Below are positions 1 through 6,767 of a DNA stretch of 25,437 nucleotides, piece after piece. The number at the start of each line of letters is the position of its first letter. Within the stretch, counting starts at the first letter, position 1. The translations under genes were made by a program, and so were the position numbers. Origin of the DNA: an uncultured Collinsella sp. (GTDB lineage: Bacteria; Actinomycetota; Coriobacteriia; Coriobacteriales; Coriobacteriaceae); the NCBI GenBank assembly GCA_938005465.1, contig CALLNU010000007.1, forward strand, positions 1 to 25,437, given 5' to 3'. A model generated the notes under the pieces. It ran no database searches. It was not told the DNA's origin and was given only the letters and a program-made list of their open reading frames with translations.

Positions 1-1857
1 GATCAGACGGCTGGCGCGCTTCTTGCCGTAGACAATGATGGCGGCAACATAAGCAACAGCAGCCACAACGCCCACCACGTAGGCAATGTTCCAGGGGATG
101 TGGAAGCCGATCTGGGCGTTGGCGATGTAAGTGACAGTCACGAACGCATACCAGGCGCCGGGGATCAGGGGCATCCACACGAACTTGGCCTTGCCGTTCT
201 CAAACATCCAGATGGAAATACCCAGGAAGGCGAACAGGGACAGGGTCTGGTTGGACCAGGCGAAGTAACGCCACAGGGTGTTGAAACCGGTGGGATCGCT
301 CTTGGCGTACACCAGGATCACAGCCACCAGCGCGAAGATGATGGCGGAGAGGCCCAGGCGCTTGCTCTTGGAGCTCTGATCCAGATGGAAGGCGTCGGCG
401 ATGCCCAGACGCAGGGCACGCAGAGCCGTATCACCGGAGGTGATGGGCAGGACGATAACGCCCAGCAGAGCGATGATGCCGCCCCAGGGCAGACCCATGA
501 AAGCGTCGGTATTGCCGAAGGCGCCGATGAAGTCTCCGGCGCAGTCGGTGCCGCCCCAGGCGTCCACGCCGAAGAAGCCGCCCACGTAAAGCATGGCGCC
601 GATGCAGCAGACGATCAGCACCAGGATGGGGAAGACCAGGTCCAGCACCCGGCCGTTGGGGGAGCTCTCCTCCTCTTCCATAGAGCCGTAGGGGTTCTTG
701 CCGGAGAAGAGGTCGCCGTTCTGGGCGTTCTTTTCAAACTTGGCCATCGGGCCGTAGTCGATCTTCATGACGGCGAGGCCTATCATCATGATGATGGTCA
801 GCCAGGCGTAGAAGTTATAAGGTATGGACTTGATGAACACGGTGAGGCCCTGACCGTCCTCGACGTAGCTGGCCACGGCGGCGGCCCAGGAGGAGATGGG
901 CGCGATGATACATACCGGCGCGGCGGTGGCATCGATGATATAGGCCAGCTTGGCCCGGGAGATGTTGTGCTTGTCGGTGACCGGGCGCATAACCGAACCG
1001 ACAGTCAGGCAGTTGAAATAGTCATCAATGAAGATCAGGATGCCCAGCACGGCGCCCTTTTTCCGCCTGGTCGGCGCGTTGCCGGCGGCGCTGCGCATCA
1101 GATGCACGATGCAGCGCTGCCACGCGGCGCCCTGGAAGACCTCGCCGAGCGCCCGGACGAGCCCCGGGTGGGCGTCCGAGACGACGAGCCGCACGCCCGC
1201 CGCCCCGCGCGAGCGGATAGCCCGCAGGAAGGCGAGCCACGAGTCGTAGGACTCGGTGTCGACCACGTCGACGCCCAGGACGCGCCTCCAGCCGCCCGCA
1301 TCGCAGCCGATGGCGGTGACCACGGCGGTGGAGGCGACGCGCCCCTCGCGGCGGCACTTGACGTAGGTCGCGTCGAGCCAGACGTAGGGCACCGGCGAGC
1401 CGCCGAGCGGCCTTCCGCATAGGTCCTCGATGTCTGCGTCCAGGCTCGAGGCGATGGCGCTCACCTGGTCCTTCGAGAGCCTGGAGACGCCCATCTTCTC
1501 GGCCACCCTCTGCACCTTGCGGGTGCTCGTGCCCGTGGCGTACATCTCGGCCACGGCGGCCACGAGCGCGCGGTCGACGCGCTGGTAGCGCTCGAGCACG
1601 TCCTCGGGGAAGAAGCTGCCGGAGCGCAGCTTGGGGATGCGCAGCGTCAGCGTGCCGACGCAGGTGGCGAGCGACCTCTCGCGGTAGCCGTTTCGGCTGT
1701 TCGCCCCGCCGCCGCACAGCTGGTCGGCCTCGGCGTCCATCACGGCGTTCACGACCTGCTCGGCTAGTCTGCGGAGCAGCTCCTGCATGTCGATGGCGCC
1801 GTCGTCGAAACGGGGCATGGCGAGCATGTCCGGCGTCGGGTCTGATAAGATTCCCAT
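1..1857 (-). CDS. Chimeric ORF: IS256 transposase / NhaC antiporter / CstA transporter, partial
   Basis: One stop-free frame runs from an ATG at 1857 off the left edge (619 codons). Codons 1 to about 265 are an IS256-family (mutator-type) transposase, with the first catalytic Asp in VWLDATY and the second in VVSDAHPG; the last acidic residue and C-terminal third are absent. Near 1036-1075 the frame becomes an NhaC-type Na+/H+ antiporter (IFIDDYFNCLTVG, then DATAAPVCIIAPISSW). Near 450-490 it becomes the C-terminal part of a CstA-type pyruvate/peptide transporter (PITSGDTALRALRLG, WRYFAWSNQTL). The frame is continuous through both joins, which I checked codon by codon at the first. No natural protein of this layout is known to me. 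It is either a recombination scar or an assembly chimera at short similar stretches. A functional product is unlikely. Transposase ribosome-binding site: AAAGGA, about 11 nt before the ATG. Confidence 0.8.
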   Translation of the reverse strand, partial: MGILSDPTPDMLAMPRFDDGAIDMQELLRRLAEQVVNAVMDAEADQLCGGGANSRNGYRERSLATCVGTLTLRIPKLRSGSFFPEDVLERYQRVDRALVAAVAEMYATGTSTRKVQRVAEKMGVSRLSKDQVSAIASSLDADIEDLCGRPLGGSPVPYVWLDATYVKCRREGRVASTAVVTAIGCDAGGWRRVLGVDVVDTESYDSWLAFLRAIRSRGAAGVRLVVSDAHPGLVRALGEVFQGAAWQRCIVHLMRSAAGNAPTRRKKGAVLGILIFIDDYFNCLTVGSVMRPVTDKHNISRAKLAYIIDATAAPVCIIAPISSWAAAVASYVEDGQGLTVFIKSIPYNFYAWLTIIMMIGLAVMKIDYGPMAKFEKNAQNGDLFSGKNPYGSMEEEESSPNGRVLDLVFPILVLIVCCIGAMLYVGGFFGVDAWGGTDCAGDFIGAFGNTDAFMGLPWGGIIALLGVIVLPITSGDTALRALRLGIADAFHLDQSSKSKRLGLSAIIFALVAVILVYAKSDPTGFNTLWRYFAWSNQTLSLFAFLGISIWMFENGKAKFVWMPLIPGAWYAFVTVTYIANAQIGFHIPWNIAYVVGVVAAVAYVAAIIVYGKKRASRLI

Positions 1858-1960
1858 AGCGGTCTTCGTCCTTTCCTAGAACCTGTTGTTGTGGTGATTT
1901 CAGATTCTAGGACGAAGGCCGTTTTTCGTTAAACGGGCGCTAGGGTGTCACCCTTACACC
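1040..1960 (-). mobile_element. IS256-family insertion sequence, one end only
   Basis: The transposase N-terminal two thirds and the upstream terminal inverted repeat are present. The outer tip, read on the minus strand from 1960, is GGTGTAAGGGTGACACC, itself a small palindrome, followed by a second short palindrome. The other end, the transposase C-terminus and any target duplication are missing because the sequence changes to antiporter coding DNA near 1036-1075. The exact outer boundary is inferred from the transition into tatD and could be a few bases off. Confidence 0.7.
1862..1919 (-). promoter_or_regulatory. Hairpin covering the transposase ribosome-binding site
   Basis: On the minus strand GGCCTTCGTCCTAGAA (near 1919-1904) is complementary to TTCTAGG...GGACGAAGACC just before the transposase ATG, with one mismatch and a 5-nt bulge. 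The 3' arm contains the AAAGGA ribosome-binding site. A transcript entering the element from outside would fold this stem and hide the site, whereas one starting inside it would not. That behaviour is known for IS10 and IS50; applying it here is inference. Confidence 0.5.
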
Positions 1961-2757
1961 AACATTTTCGACGCGATCCGAAGGTCAAAAACAGAGTGCG
2001 CATTTGCTAAAACTGCCGACTCGATGCGCTTTGCGTCACAGTTTTTGAGCGAGGCGATGCGCATCGAGGTCCTTGTGAGCGATCTGATGAGCGACTGCGC
2101 ACTTGTTTCTGCGTCTGGCTCTGCCGGCGCATCGGTCTCGAGTAGTAGACGGTCGAGTGGAATCTGTCGGGCGTATTCGCGCCCACGTTTGGTGGCGAGC
2201 ATGCGCTCGCTGACGGAAAAATAGCAGCCTGCATCGCGCGCGCGGACGAGTTCGTCCGAGGTGCCGCTAAACCAGTGGAAGATGATAAAGGGGGAGTCGG
2301 GATTTGGGATGAGTAGTCCGTGCGACTCGAGGACGTCCAGCACGGTTCCTGCCGAACGAACGGCGTGAATTGATATCACGCGTCCGGCAAGAGGATGCTG
2401 CGCGAGCGTATCGCAGAGCCGATCAAGTGCCTGTATTTGTAACGGCTCGCTTCCAGCAAAGCGCGCTGAAAAGTCGAGCCCGATCTCGCCGATAAAACGC
2501 TCTTGTGCAGCGACTTCGCAAAGCAGGTCGATTTCGGGAGCGCTGCATCGACCTTCGGCGAGCCACCAGGGATGGAGCCCTGCGCCCGCGATGATGTTCG
2601 GGTGGTGACTGGCGCGTGTTTTTGCTGCCGCGAAGTCGCGTGGGTCGACGCCGCAGTCAAATAGACCCAGGCCCAGTGCCGTCGTCTCATCGGCAACGGT
2701 ATCCGGGCAGGCCATCAAATCAAGATGACAGTGTGCATCAAACAACTGCGGCTCCAT
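1954..2757 (-). CDS. tatD: TatD-family metal-dependent hydrolase
   Basis: A 267-aa cytoplasmic TIM-barrel hydrolase of the TatD family, which in other bacteria has 3'-5' DNase activity; the exact substrate here is not evident. Metal-binding signatures are in order: DAHCHLD (H9, H11), GEIGLD (E91), SIHAV (H131), FHWF (H161) and ETDAP (D209). Length is normal for the family (about 250-270). The start follows AGGGA by 8 nt and lies 13 bp after the tcdA stop, so the two are probably co-transcribed. The stop codon TAA lies inside the IS256 terminal sequence (1954-1960), so the last few residues may have been replaced when the element arrived. The catalytic core is intact. Confidence 0.85.
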   Translation of the reverse strand: MEPQLFDAHCHLDLMACPDTVADETTALGLGLFDCGVDPRDFAAAKTRASHHPNIIAGAGLHPWWLAEGRCSAPEIDLLCEVAAQERFIGEIGLDFSARFAGSEPLQIQALDRLCDTLAQHPLAGRVISIHAVRSAGTVLDVLESHGLLIPNPDSPFIIFHWFSGTSDELVRARDAGCYFSVSERMLATKRGREYARQIPLDRLLLETDAPAEPDAETSAQSLIRSLTRTSMRIASLKNCDAKRIESAVLANAHSVFDLRIASKMLV

Positions 2758-2770
2758 CGCGGCATCCCTG

Positions 2771-3568
2771 CTAGTCCAAGCGCTGGCCGTCGGAGCGCAC
2801 GCGCTCGGTGCCGCGTCCGCTGATCTGGCGGATTACCTCGCCGGCGATCATCTGACCCATGATGGGCGGCATAAAGCTCGCGGTTCCCAGTTCGGTACGC
2901 TCGTGGATGTTGGAAGGGTCGCGGGGCTGTGTCTTAACCGATTCCTCGCAGCTAAACAGTACATGTAGGCTCTTGATTCCGCGCTTCTTACATTCTTTGC
3001 GCATGATGCGGCTCATAGGGTCGCGCACGGTGTCAAAAATGTCGGCAAAGCGGAGGCACTCGGGATGGAGCTTGTTGGCCCCGCCCATAGAGCTAACCAA
3101 ACGAATGTCGTGGTCTTGAGCATATTTGGCAATGGTGAGCTTGGCCGAGATGGTGTCGATGGCGTCGACGACGTAGTCGAGCTTGCCGTTTATTTGCTCC
3201 AAAACGCGTGCGAAAAATTCGTCGATATTGTCGCTCAACAGGTATTCGGTGCGCTTGATGACGGTGGCGGCTGGATTGATGTCGTGGATCATGGCTTGCA
3301 TAACATCGACCTTGCGCTTGCCGATGGTGCTGTGAAAGGCGATAGCCTGGCGATTGATATTGCTGGGCGCGATGATGTCCTTGTCCAGAATTACAAAATG
3401 ACCGATGCCGCCGCGGGCGAGTGCCTCGCAGCAGTTGGAGCCCACGCCTCCGCAGCCGAGCACCAGCACCGTAGCATCAGCGAGCTTATCGAGTGCCTCG
3501 CGGCCCATGATGATCTCGAGCTTGGTGTCGCGTGTCTCGTTGGGAGTTGCGGCTGTGGTTTCGGTCAT
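2771..3568 (-). CDS. tcdA: tRNA threonylcarbamoyladenosine dehydratase (TcdA/CsdL, ThiF family)
   Basis: A 265-aa E1-like enzyme that cyclises t6A37 to ct6A on ANN-decoding tRNAs using ATP. The glycine-rich ATP loop LGCGGVGSN is near residues 37-45, followed by the Asp of ILDKD and the NINRQ segment that contacts ATP, then VVDAID. The C-terminal half carries RTELGTASFMPPIMGQMIAG, typical of TcdA and not of ThiF or MoeB. No MoeB-type zinc CxxC pairs are seen. An ATG 6 nt further upstream (3574) sits directly on the GGAGG ribosome-binding site, so the second ATG at 3568, with 6-nt spacing, is the better start. tatD follows in the same direction. Confidence 0.85.
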   Translation of the reverse strand: MTETTAATPNETRDTKLEIIMGREALDKLADATVLVLGCGGVGSNCCEALARGGIGHFVILDKDIIAPSNINRQAIAFHSTIGKRKVDVMQAMIHDINPAATVIKRTEYLLSDNIDEFFARVLEQINGKLDYVVDAIDTISAKLTIAKYAQDHDIRLVSSMGGANKLHPECLRFADIFDTVRDPMSRIMRKECKKRGIKSLHVLFSCEESVKTQPRDPSNIHERTELGTASFMPPIMGQMIAGEVIRQISGRGTERVRSDGQRLD

Positions 3569-3655
3569 AGACATCCTCCGATGGGGAAGCGAATTGTGTT
3601 TTAGCTATCGTCATTATAGGTATTATCGCGATTCCATTTGAGCCCTAGGGGCTTG

Positions 3656-3684
3656 TTGAAATGGGGCAGTGATTCGCATAAGAT
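3656..3684 (+). promoter_or_regulatory. Sigma-70-like promoter of the candidate small RNA
   Basis: TTGAAA at 3656-3661 and TAAGAT at 3679-3684 are separated by 17 bp, close to the vegetative consensus. Transcription would begin near 3691, just before a set of hairpins that ends in an intrinsic terminator. Confidence 0.6.
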
Positions 3685-3690
3685 GAAGCA

Positions 3691-3784
3691 GATGGCACCC
3701 GTTGCCGCGGGTTAGCCAACTCCGAAACACGTTTATGGCGTGAGAAGTGGCCGTCTTCGCATTACGCGGGGACGGCTATTTTTT
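3691..3784 (+). ncRNA. Candidate small structured RNA ending in a terminator
   Basis: About 94 nt between a good promoter and a T-rich terminator, with no open frame of note. Three hairpins fit end to end. The first is GGC+ACCCG (3694-3701) with CGGGT+GCC (3708-3717). The second is ACT...CACG (3719-3731) with CGTG...AGT (3739-3748), with an asymmetric internal loop. The third is GCCGTC-CGC (3750-3760) with GCG-GACGGC (3766-3776), followed by six T at 3779-3784. I do not recognise a known riboswitch core. Because the downstream repressor gene has its own promoter, this is more likely a free-standing sRNA than a leader, though a read-through leader cannot be excluded. Confidence 0.5.
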
Positions 3785-3794
3785 GAGTACAAGA

Positions 3795-3832
3795 TTAGAT
3801 AGTTAGACAAACATCTAAATATCGAGTATAGT
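3795..3832 (+). promoter_or_regulatory. Promoter and operator of the SdpR/SdpI-like pair
   Basis: TTAGAC (3803-3808) and TATAGT (3827-3832) with 18-bp spacing form a promoter. An inverted repeat TTAGA-N6-TCTAA (3803-3818), with an extra TTAGAT half at 3795, overlaps the -35 element. That is a typical position and style for autorepression by an ArsR-family repressor such as the one encoded immediately downstream. The assignment to this repressor is inference. Confidence 0.55.
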
Positions 3833-3866
3833 GTACGCGTCATGAGGGGTGCTGAGAGGAGGTCCT

Positions 3867-4145
3867 ATGCCGGGAGAGGGTTTTAAAGCGCTGGCCGATC
3901 CTACACGACGTCACATTTTGGAACTGCTGCGCGAGGGCAATTGTACGGCCGGGGAGCTTGCCGAGCATTTTGACATTAGCAAGCCGTCACTGAGCCATCA
4001 TTTGGCGACGCTCAAAAACGCCGGGTTGGTGACCGACGAACGTCATGGCCAAAACATCGTTTACAGCCTAAACACCACCGTCATGCAGGACTTGATCGGT
4101 TGGTTTATGGGCTTTACAAACACTGAAGGTGATAAGAATGAATAA
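3867..4145 (+). CDS. ArsR-family repressor, SdpR-like
   Basis: A 92-aa winged-helix DNA-binding protein: FKALADPTRRHILELLREG, then the recognition region ISKPSLSHHLATLKNAGLV, then the wing and YSLN. No CVC or similar metal-binding motif is visible, so it is not a classical metal sensor. Its neighbour is an SdpI-like membrane protein, which makes it the counterpart of B. subtilis SdpR, a repressor titrated to the membrane by SdpI. The ATG at 3867 follows GAGGAGG by 4 nt; an upstream in-frame GTG (3849) lies before that site and is rejected. The gene overlaps the next by 8 bp. Confidence 0.8.
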   Translation: MPGEGFKALADPTRRHILELLREGNCTAGELAEHFDISKPSLSHHLATLKNAGLVTDERHGQNIVYSLNTTVMQDLIGWFMGFTNTEGDKNE

Positions 4146-4842
4146 TGAAAACAAGGGAATTCACGCCACGGGGGTATCGCCGCGCGTGTGGGTCATGCTT
4201 GTTGTGGTCTGCGCTATTAATGTTGCTGCGCACCTCATGGTGATGCCGAGCTTGCCTGCGCAGATTCCCACGCACTGGGGCGCGAACGGCGCCGTCGACG
4301 GTTGGGGCCCTAGCTGGATGGCCTCCGCGCTCGGCGTGTTGCCTCTGGCACTTCTCGCGATGTTCTACGTCGTGCCACGCATCGACCCTAAGGGCGAGGC
4401 GTATCGGACCTCGGGCAAGTTCTATCAGGGCTTCGTAATCGCCTTCACCTTGTTCATGTGCGCCATAAGCTGGCTGGGAGAGCTTACGGTCTGGGGTGTG
4501 GTGCCGGCGGTCGGCTCGGTTAACGTGCTGATTTCCGGTGTTGTCGGTTTGCTGTTCATCGGCGTAGGCAACTACTTGCCGCGTGTGAAGCAGAATTACA
4601 CGCTCGGTATCAAGACGCCCTGGGCGCTTGCCGACCCCGAGAACTGGCGCCGTACGCAGCGCTTTGGCGGTGCCTGCTTTATGGTGCTGGGTGTTGGCCT
4701 GATTGTGATGGGCGTGGCAGGTAGTGTGCTTTCGAGTGAAGTCGTCGCCGCGGTGATTGCGGTTCTGGCGTTCGGTTCAGCTGTAGCTGCCTACGTCTAT
4801 TCGTATCTGCTGTGGCGCAAATCGCAGCGAACCGTTCGCTAA
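4138..4842 (+). CDS. SdpI-family membrane protein (DUF1648/SdpI)
   Basis: A 234-aa polytopic membrane protein with about six hydrophobic segments. The DUF1648-type segment PSLPAQIPTHWGANGAVDGWG sits after the first helix, and the SdpI signature GNYLPRVKQNYTLGIKTPWA with ENWRRTQRFGG is in the C-terminal half. B. subtilis SdpI gives immunity to the SdpC killing factor and recruits SdpR. Here no sdpABC genes are seen, so the inducing signal is unknown. The ATG at 4138 overlaps the end of the repressor gene and follows AAGGTGAT, implying coupled translation. A GTG 9 nt upstream is also in frame but less likely. Confidence 0.8.
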   Translation: MNNENKGIHATGVSPRVWVMLVVVCAINVAAHLMVMPSLPAQIPTHWGANGAVDGWGPSWMASALGVLPLALLAMFYVVPRIDPKGEAYRTSGKFYQGFVIAFTLFMCAISWLGELTVWGVVPAVGSVNVLISGVVGLLFIGVGNYLPRVKQNYTLGIKTPWALADPENWRRTQRFGGACFMVLGVGLIVMGVAGSVLSSEVVAAVIAVLAFGSAVAAYVYSYLLWRKSQRTVR

Positions 4843-4907
4843 GGTTGCGGAAAACTAGCGTACGCAGTTCATAGTATGCTCCGGGGGACTTTTCCCAGGT
4901 AGTATTA

Positions 4908-4936
4908 GGGGGTGTGGGCAACCATGCCCCTTTTTC
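4908..4936 (+). terminator. Intrinsic terminator after the sdpI-like gene / before ettA
   Basis: GGGGGTGTGG (4908-4917) pairs with CCATGCCCCT (4922-4931) around a GCAA tetraloop, including G-U wobbles, and is followed by a T run to 4935. It terminates the repressor-membrane protein transcript. As it lies 91 bp before ettA it might also act as an attenuator if transcription starts near 4870. Confidence 0.7.
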
Positions 4937-5026
4937 GTTAAGTTTTAGAGTTGGTTTCCTCATTTCGTTTCCACTAAAGCGAATCAAGAATAGGGAAACA
5001 GCAGGTAGAAAGGATAGAACAGACAT

Positions 5027-6706
5027 ATGGCGGAGTTTATCTACCAGATGTATCAGGCTCGCAAGGCCCATGGCGACAAGGTAATCCTTGACGACGTGAC
5101 CCTGAGCTTCTACCCCGGTGCCAAGATCGGCGTCGTGGGTCCTAACGGCATGGGTAAGTCGACCCTGCTCAAGATCATGGCCGGCATCGAGGAAGTCTCC
5201 AACGGCGATGCCAGGCTCACCCCCGGCTACACCGTGGGTATCCTGCAGCAGGAGCCGCCGCTCGACGACGACAAGACCGTCATCGAGAACGTGCGCATGG
5301 CATTTGGCGACATGATCGCCAAGGTCGATCGCTTCAACAAGATCGGCGAGGAGATGTGCGACCCGGATTGCGACATGGATGCCCTCATGGCCGAGATGGG
5401 AAAGCTCCAGGACGAGATCGACGCCGCCGACGGCTGGGATATCGATTCCAAGCTCGGCCAGGCCATGGACGCCCTGCAGCTGCCCGATTCCGACATGCCG
5501 GTTAACGTGCTTTCCGGCGGCGAGCGCCGCCGCGTGGCCCTATGCAAGCTGCTGCTCGAGGCTCCCGACCTGCTGCTGCTCGACGAGCCCACGAACCATC
5601 TGGACGCCGAATCGATCCTGTGGCTCGAGCACTTCCTGCACAACTACCAGGGCGCGGTGCTTGCCGTCACGCATGATCGCTACTTCCTGGACAACGTTGC
5701 CGAGTGGATCTGCGAGGTCGACCGCGGCCACCTTTATCCCTACAAGGGCAACTACTCCACGTATCTGGAGACCAAGGCCGCGCGTATCGAGGCGCAGGGC
5801 AACCGCGACGCCAAGCTCGCCAAGCGCATGGAGGCCGAGCTCGAGTGGGTGCGCAGCTCGCCCAAGGCTCGCCAGGCAAAGAACAAGGCCCGTCTGGCTC
5901 GCTACGAGGAGATGGAGGCCGAGGCCCGCGCAAGCCAGAAGCTCGACTGGACTGACATCCGCATCCCTGTGGGTCCGCGTCTGGGCAACAAGGTGCTCGA
6001 GGCCCATCACCTGCACAAGGAGTTCGACGGTCGCGTGCTCATCGATGACCTATCGTTCACCCTGCCGCGCAACGGCATCGTGGGCGTGATCGGTCCCAAC
6101 GGCGTGGGCAAGACTACGCTCTTCAAGACTATCGTTGGCCTGGAGCCGCTGACTTCGGGTGAGCTCGAGGTGGGCGAGACCGTCAAGATCTCCTATGTCG
6201 ATCAGAACCGTTCCGGCATCGACCCCGACAAGAACCTATGGGAGGTCGTCTCGGATGGCCTGGACCACATGATGGTCGGCGAGACCGAGGTTCCGAGCCG
6301 CGCGTACGTGGCGAGCTTTGGCTTTAAGGGCCAGGACCAGCAGAAGCGCGCTGGCGTACTCTCCGGTGGCGAGCGCAACCGTCTGAACTTGGCGCTTACG
6401 CTCAAGCAGGGCGGCAACCTGCTGCTCCTCGACGAGCCCACGAACGACCTCGACGTCGAGACGCTGTCCTCGCTCGAAGCGGCGCTGCTCGAGTTCCCGG
6501 GCTGCTCGGTGGTCATTAGCCACGACCGTATGTTCCTGGACCGTGTCGCCACGCACATTCTGGCGTGGGAGGGCACCGACGAGAATCCGGGCAACTGGTA
6601 TTGGTTCGAGGGCAACTTCGAGGCCTATCAAGCCAATCGCATCGAGCGCCTGGGCGAGGACGCAGCCCAGCCGCATCGTATTCACCGCAAGCTGACGCGT
6701 GATTAG
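5027..6706 (+). CDS. ettA: Energy-dependent translational throttle protein EttA (ABC-F ATPase)
   Basis: A 559-aa cytoplasmic ABC-F protein that binds the ribosomal E site and gates entry into elongation according to ATP/ADP level. Two ABC domains without membrane segments are present. Domain 1 has Walker A GPNGMGKST (38-46), LSGGERRR (162-169) and Walker B LLLLDEPTNHLD (182-193). The interdomain P-site tRNA-interaction region (about 240-310) has the EttA-style charged helix with ELEWVRSSPKARQAKNKARL. Domain 2 has GPNGVGKTT (356-364), LSGGERNR (445-452) and LLLLDEPTNDLD (465-476). Length and the FYPGAKIGVVG start match E. coli EttA (555 aa) rather than antibiotic-resistance ABC-F proteins. It is monocistronic, bounded by terminators on both sides. 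Confidence 0.93.
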   Translation: MAEFIYQMYQARKAHGDKVILDDVTLSFYPGAKIGVVGPNGMGKSTLLKIMAGIEEVSNGDARLTPGYTVGILQQEPPLDDDKTVIENVRMAFGDMIAKVDRFNKIGEEMCDPDCDMDALMAEMGKLQDEIDAADGWDIDSKLGQAMDALQLPDSDMPVNVLSGGERRRVALCKLLLEAPDLLLLDEPTNHLDAESILWLEHFLHNYQGAVLAVTHDRYFLDNVAEWICEVDRGHLYPYKGNYSTYLETKAARIEAQGNRDAKLAKRMEAELEWVRSSPKARQAKNKARLARYEEMEAEARASQKLDWTDIRIPVGPRLGNKVLEAHHLHKEFDGRVLIDDLSFTLPRNGIVGVIGPNGVGKTTLFKTIVGLEPLTSGELEVGETVKISYVDQNRSGIDPDKNLWEVVSDGLDHMMVGETEVPSRAYVASFGFKGQDQQKRAGVLSGGERNRLNLALTLKQGGNLLLLDEPTNDLDVETLSSLEAALLEFPGCSVVISHDRMFLDRVATHILAWEGTDENPGNWYWFEGNFEAYQANRIERLGEDAAQPHRIHRKLTRD

Positions 6707-6729
6707 TTGAGCTCAGGTGACCTATTGAG

Positions 6730-6766
6730 AAAGGGACGATAACCTTGAGGGTTATCGTCCCTTTTT
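6730..6766. terminator. Bidirectional terminator between ettA and the convergent gene
   Basis: AAAGGGACGATAACC (6730-6744) is perfectly complementary to 6750-6764, with T-rich ends on both strands. It closes ettA on the plus strand. It also lies immediately beyond the stop of the convergent minus-strand gene (6768). Confidence 0.85.
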
Positions 6767-6767
6767 G

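Noticed and set aside
100..1422. Long plus-strand open frame (440 codons) at the left edge
   Set aside because: It is antisense to the transposase/antiporter/transporter frame. Its His/Asp/Gly/Glu-rich composition is typical of a shadow of GC-rich membrane-protein codons.
3691..3784. Known riboswitch in the divergent gap
   Set aside because: I looked for TPP, SAM, glycine, fluoride, ZTP, c-di-GMP and cobalamin core motifs and found none, so it is left as an unassigned RNA.
5027..6706. Antibiotic-resistance ABC-F protein
   Set aside because: Length, the N-terminal segment and the interdomain sequence match EttA along their whole length.
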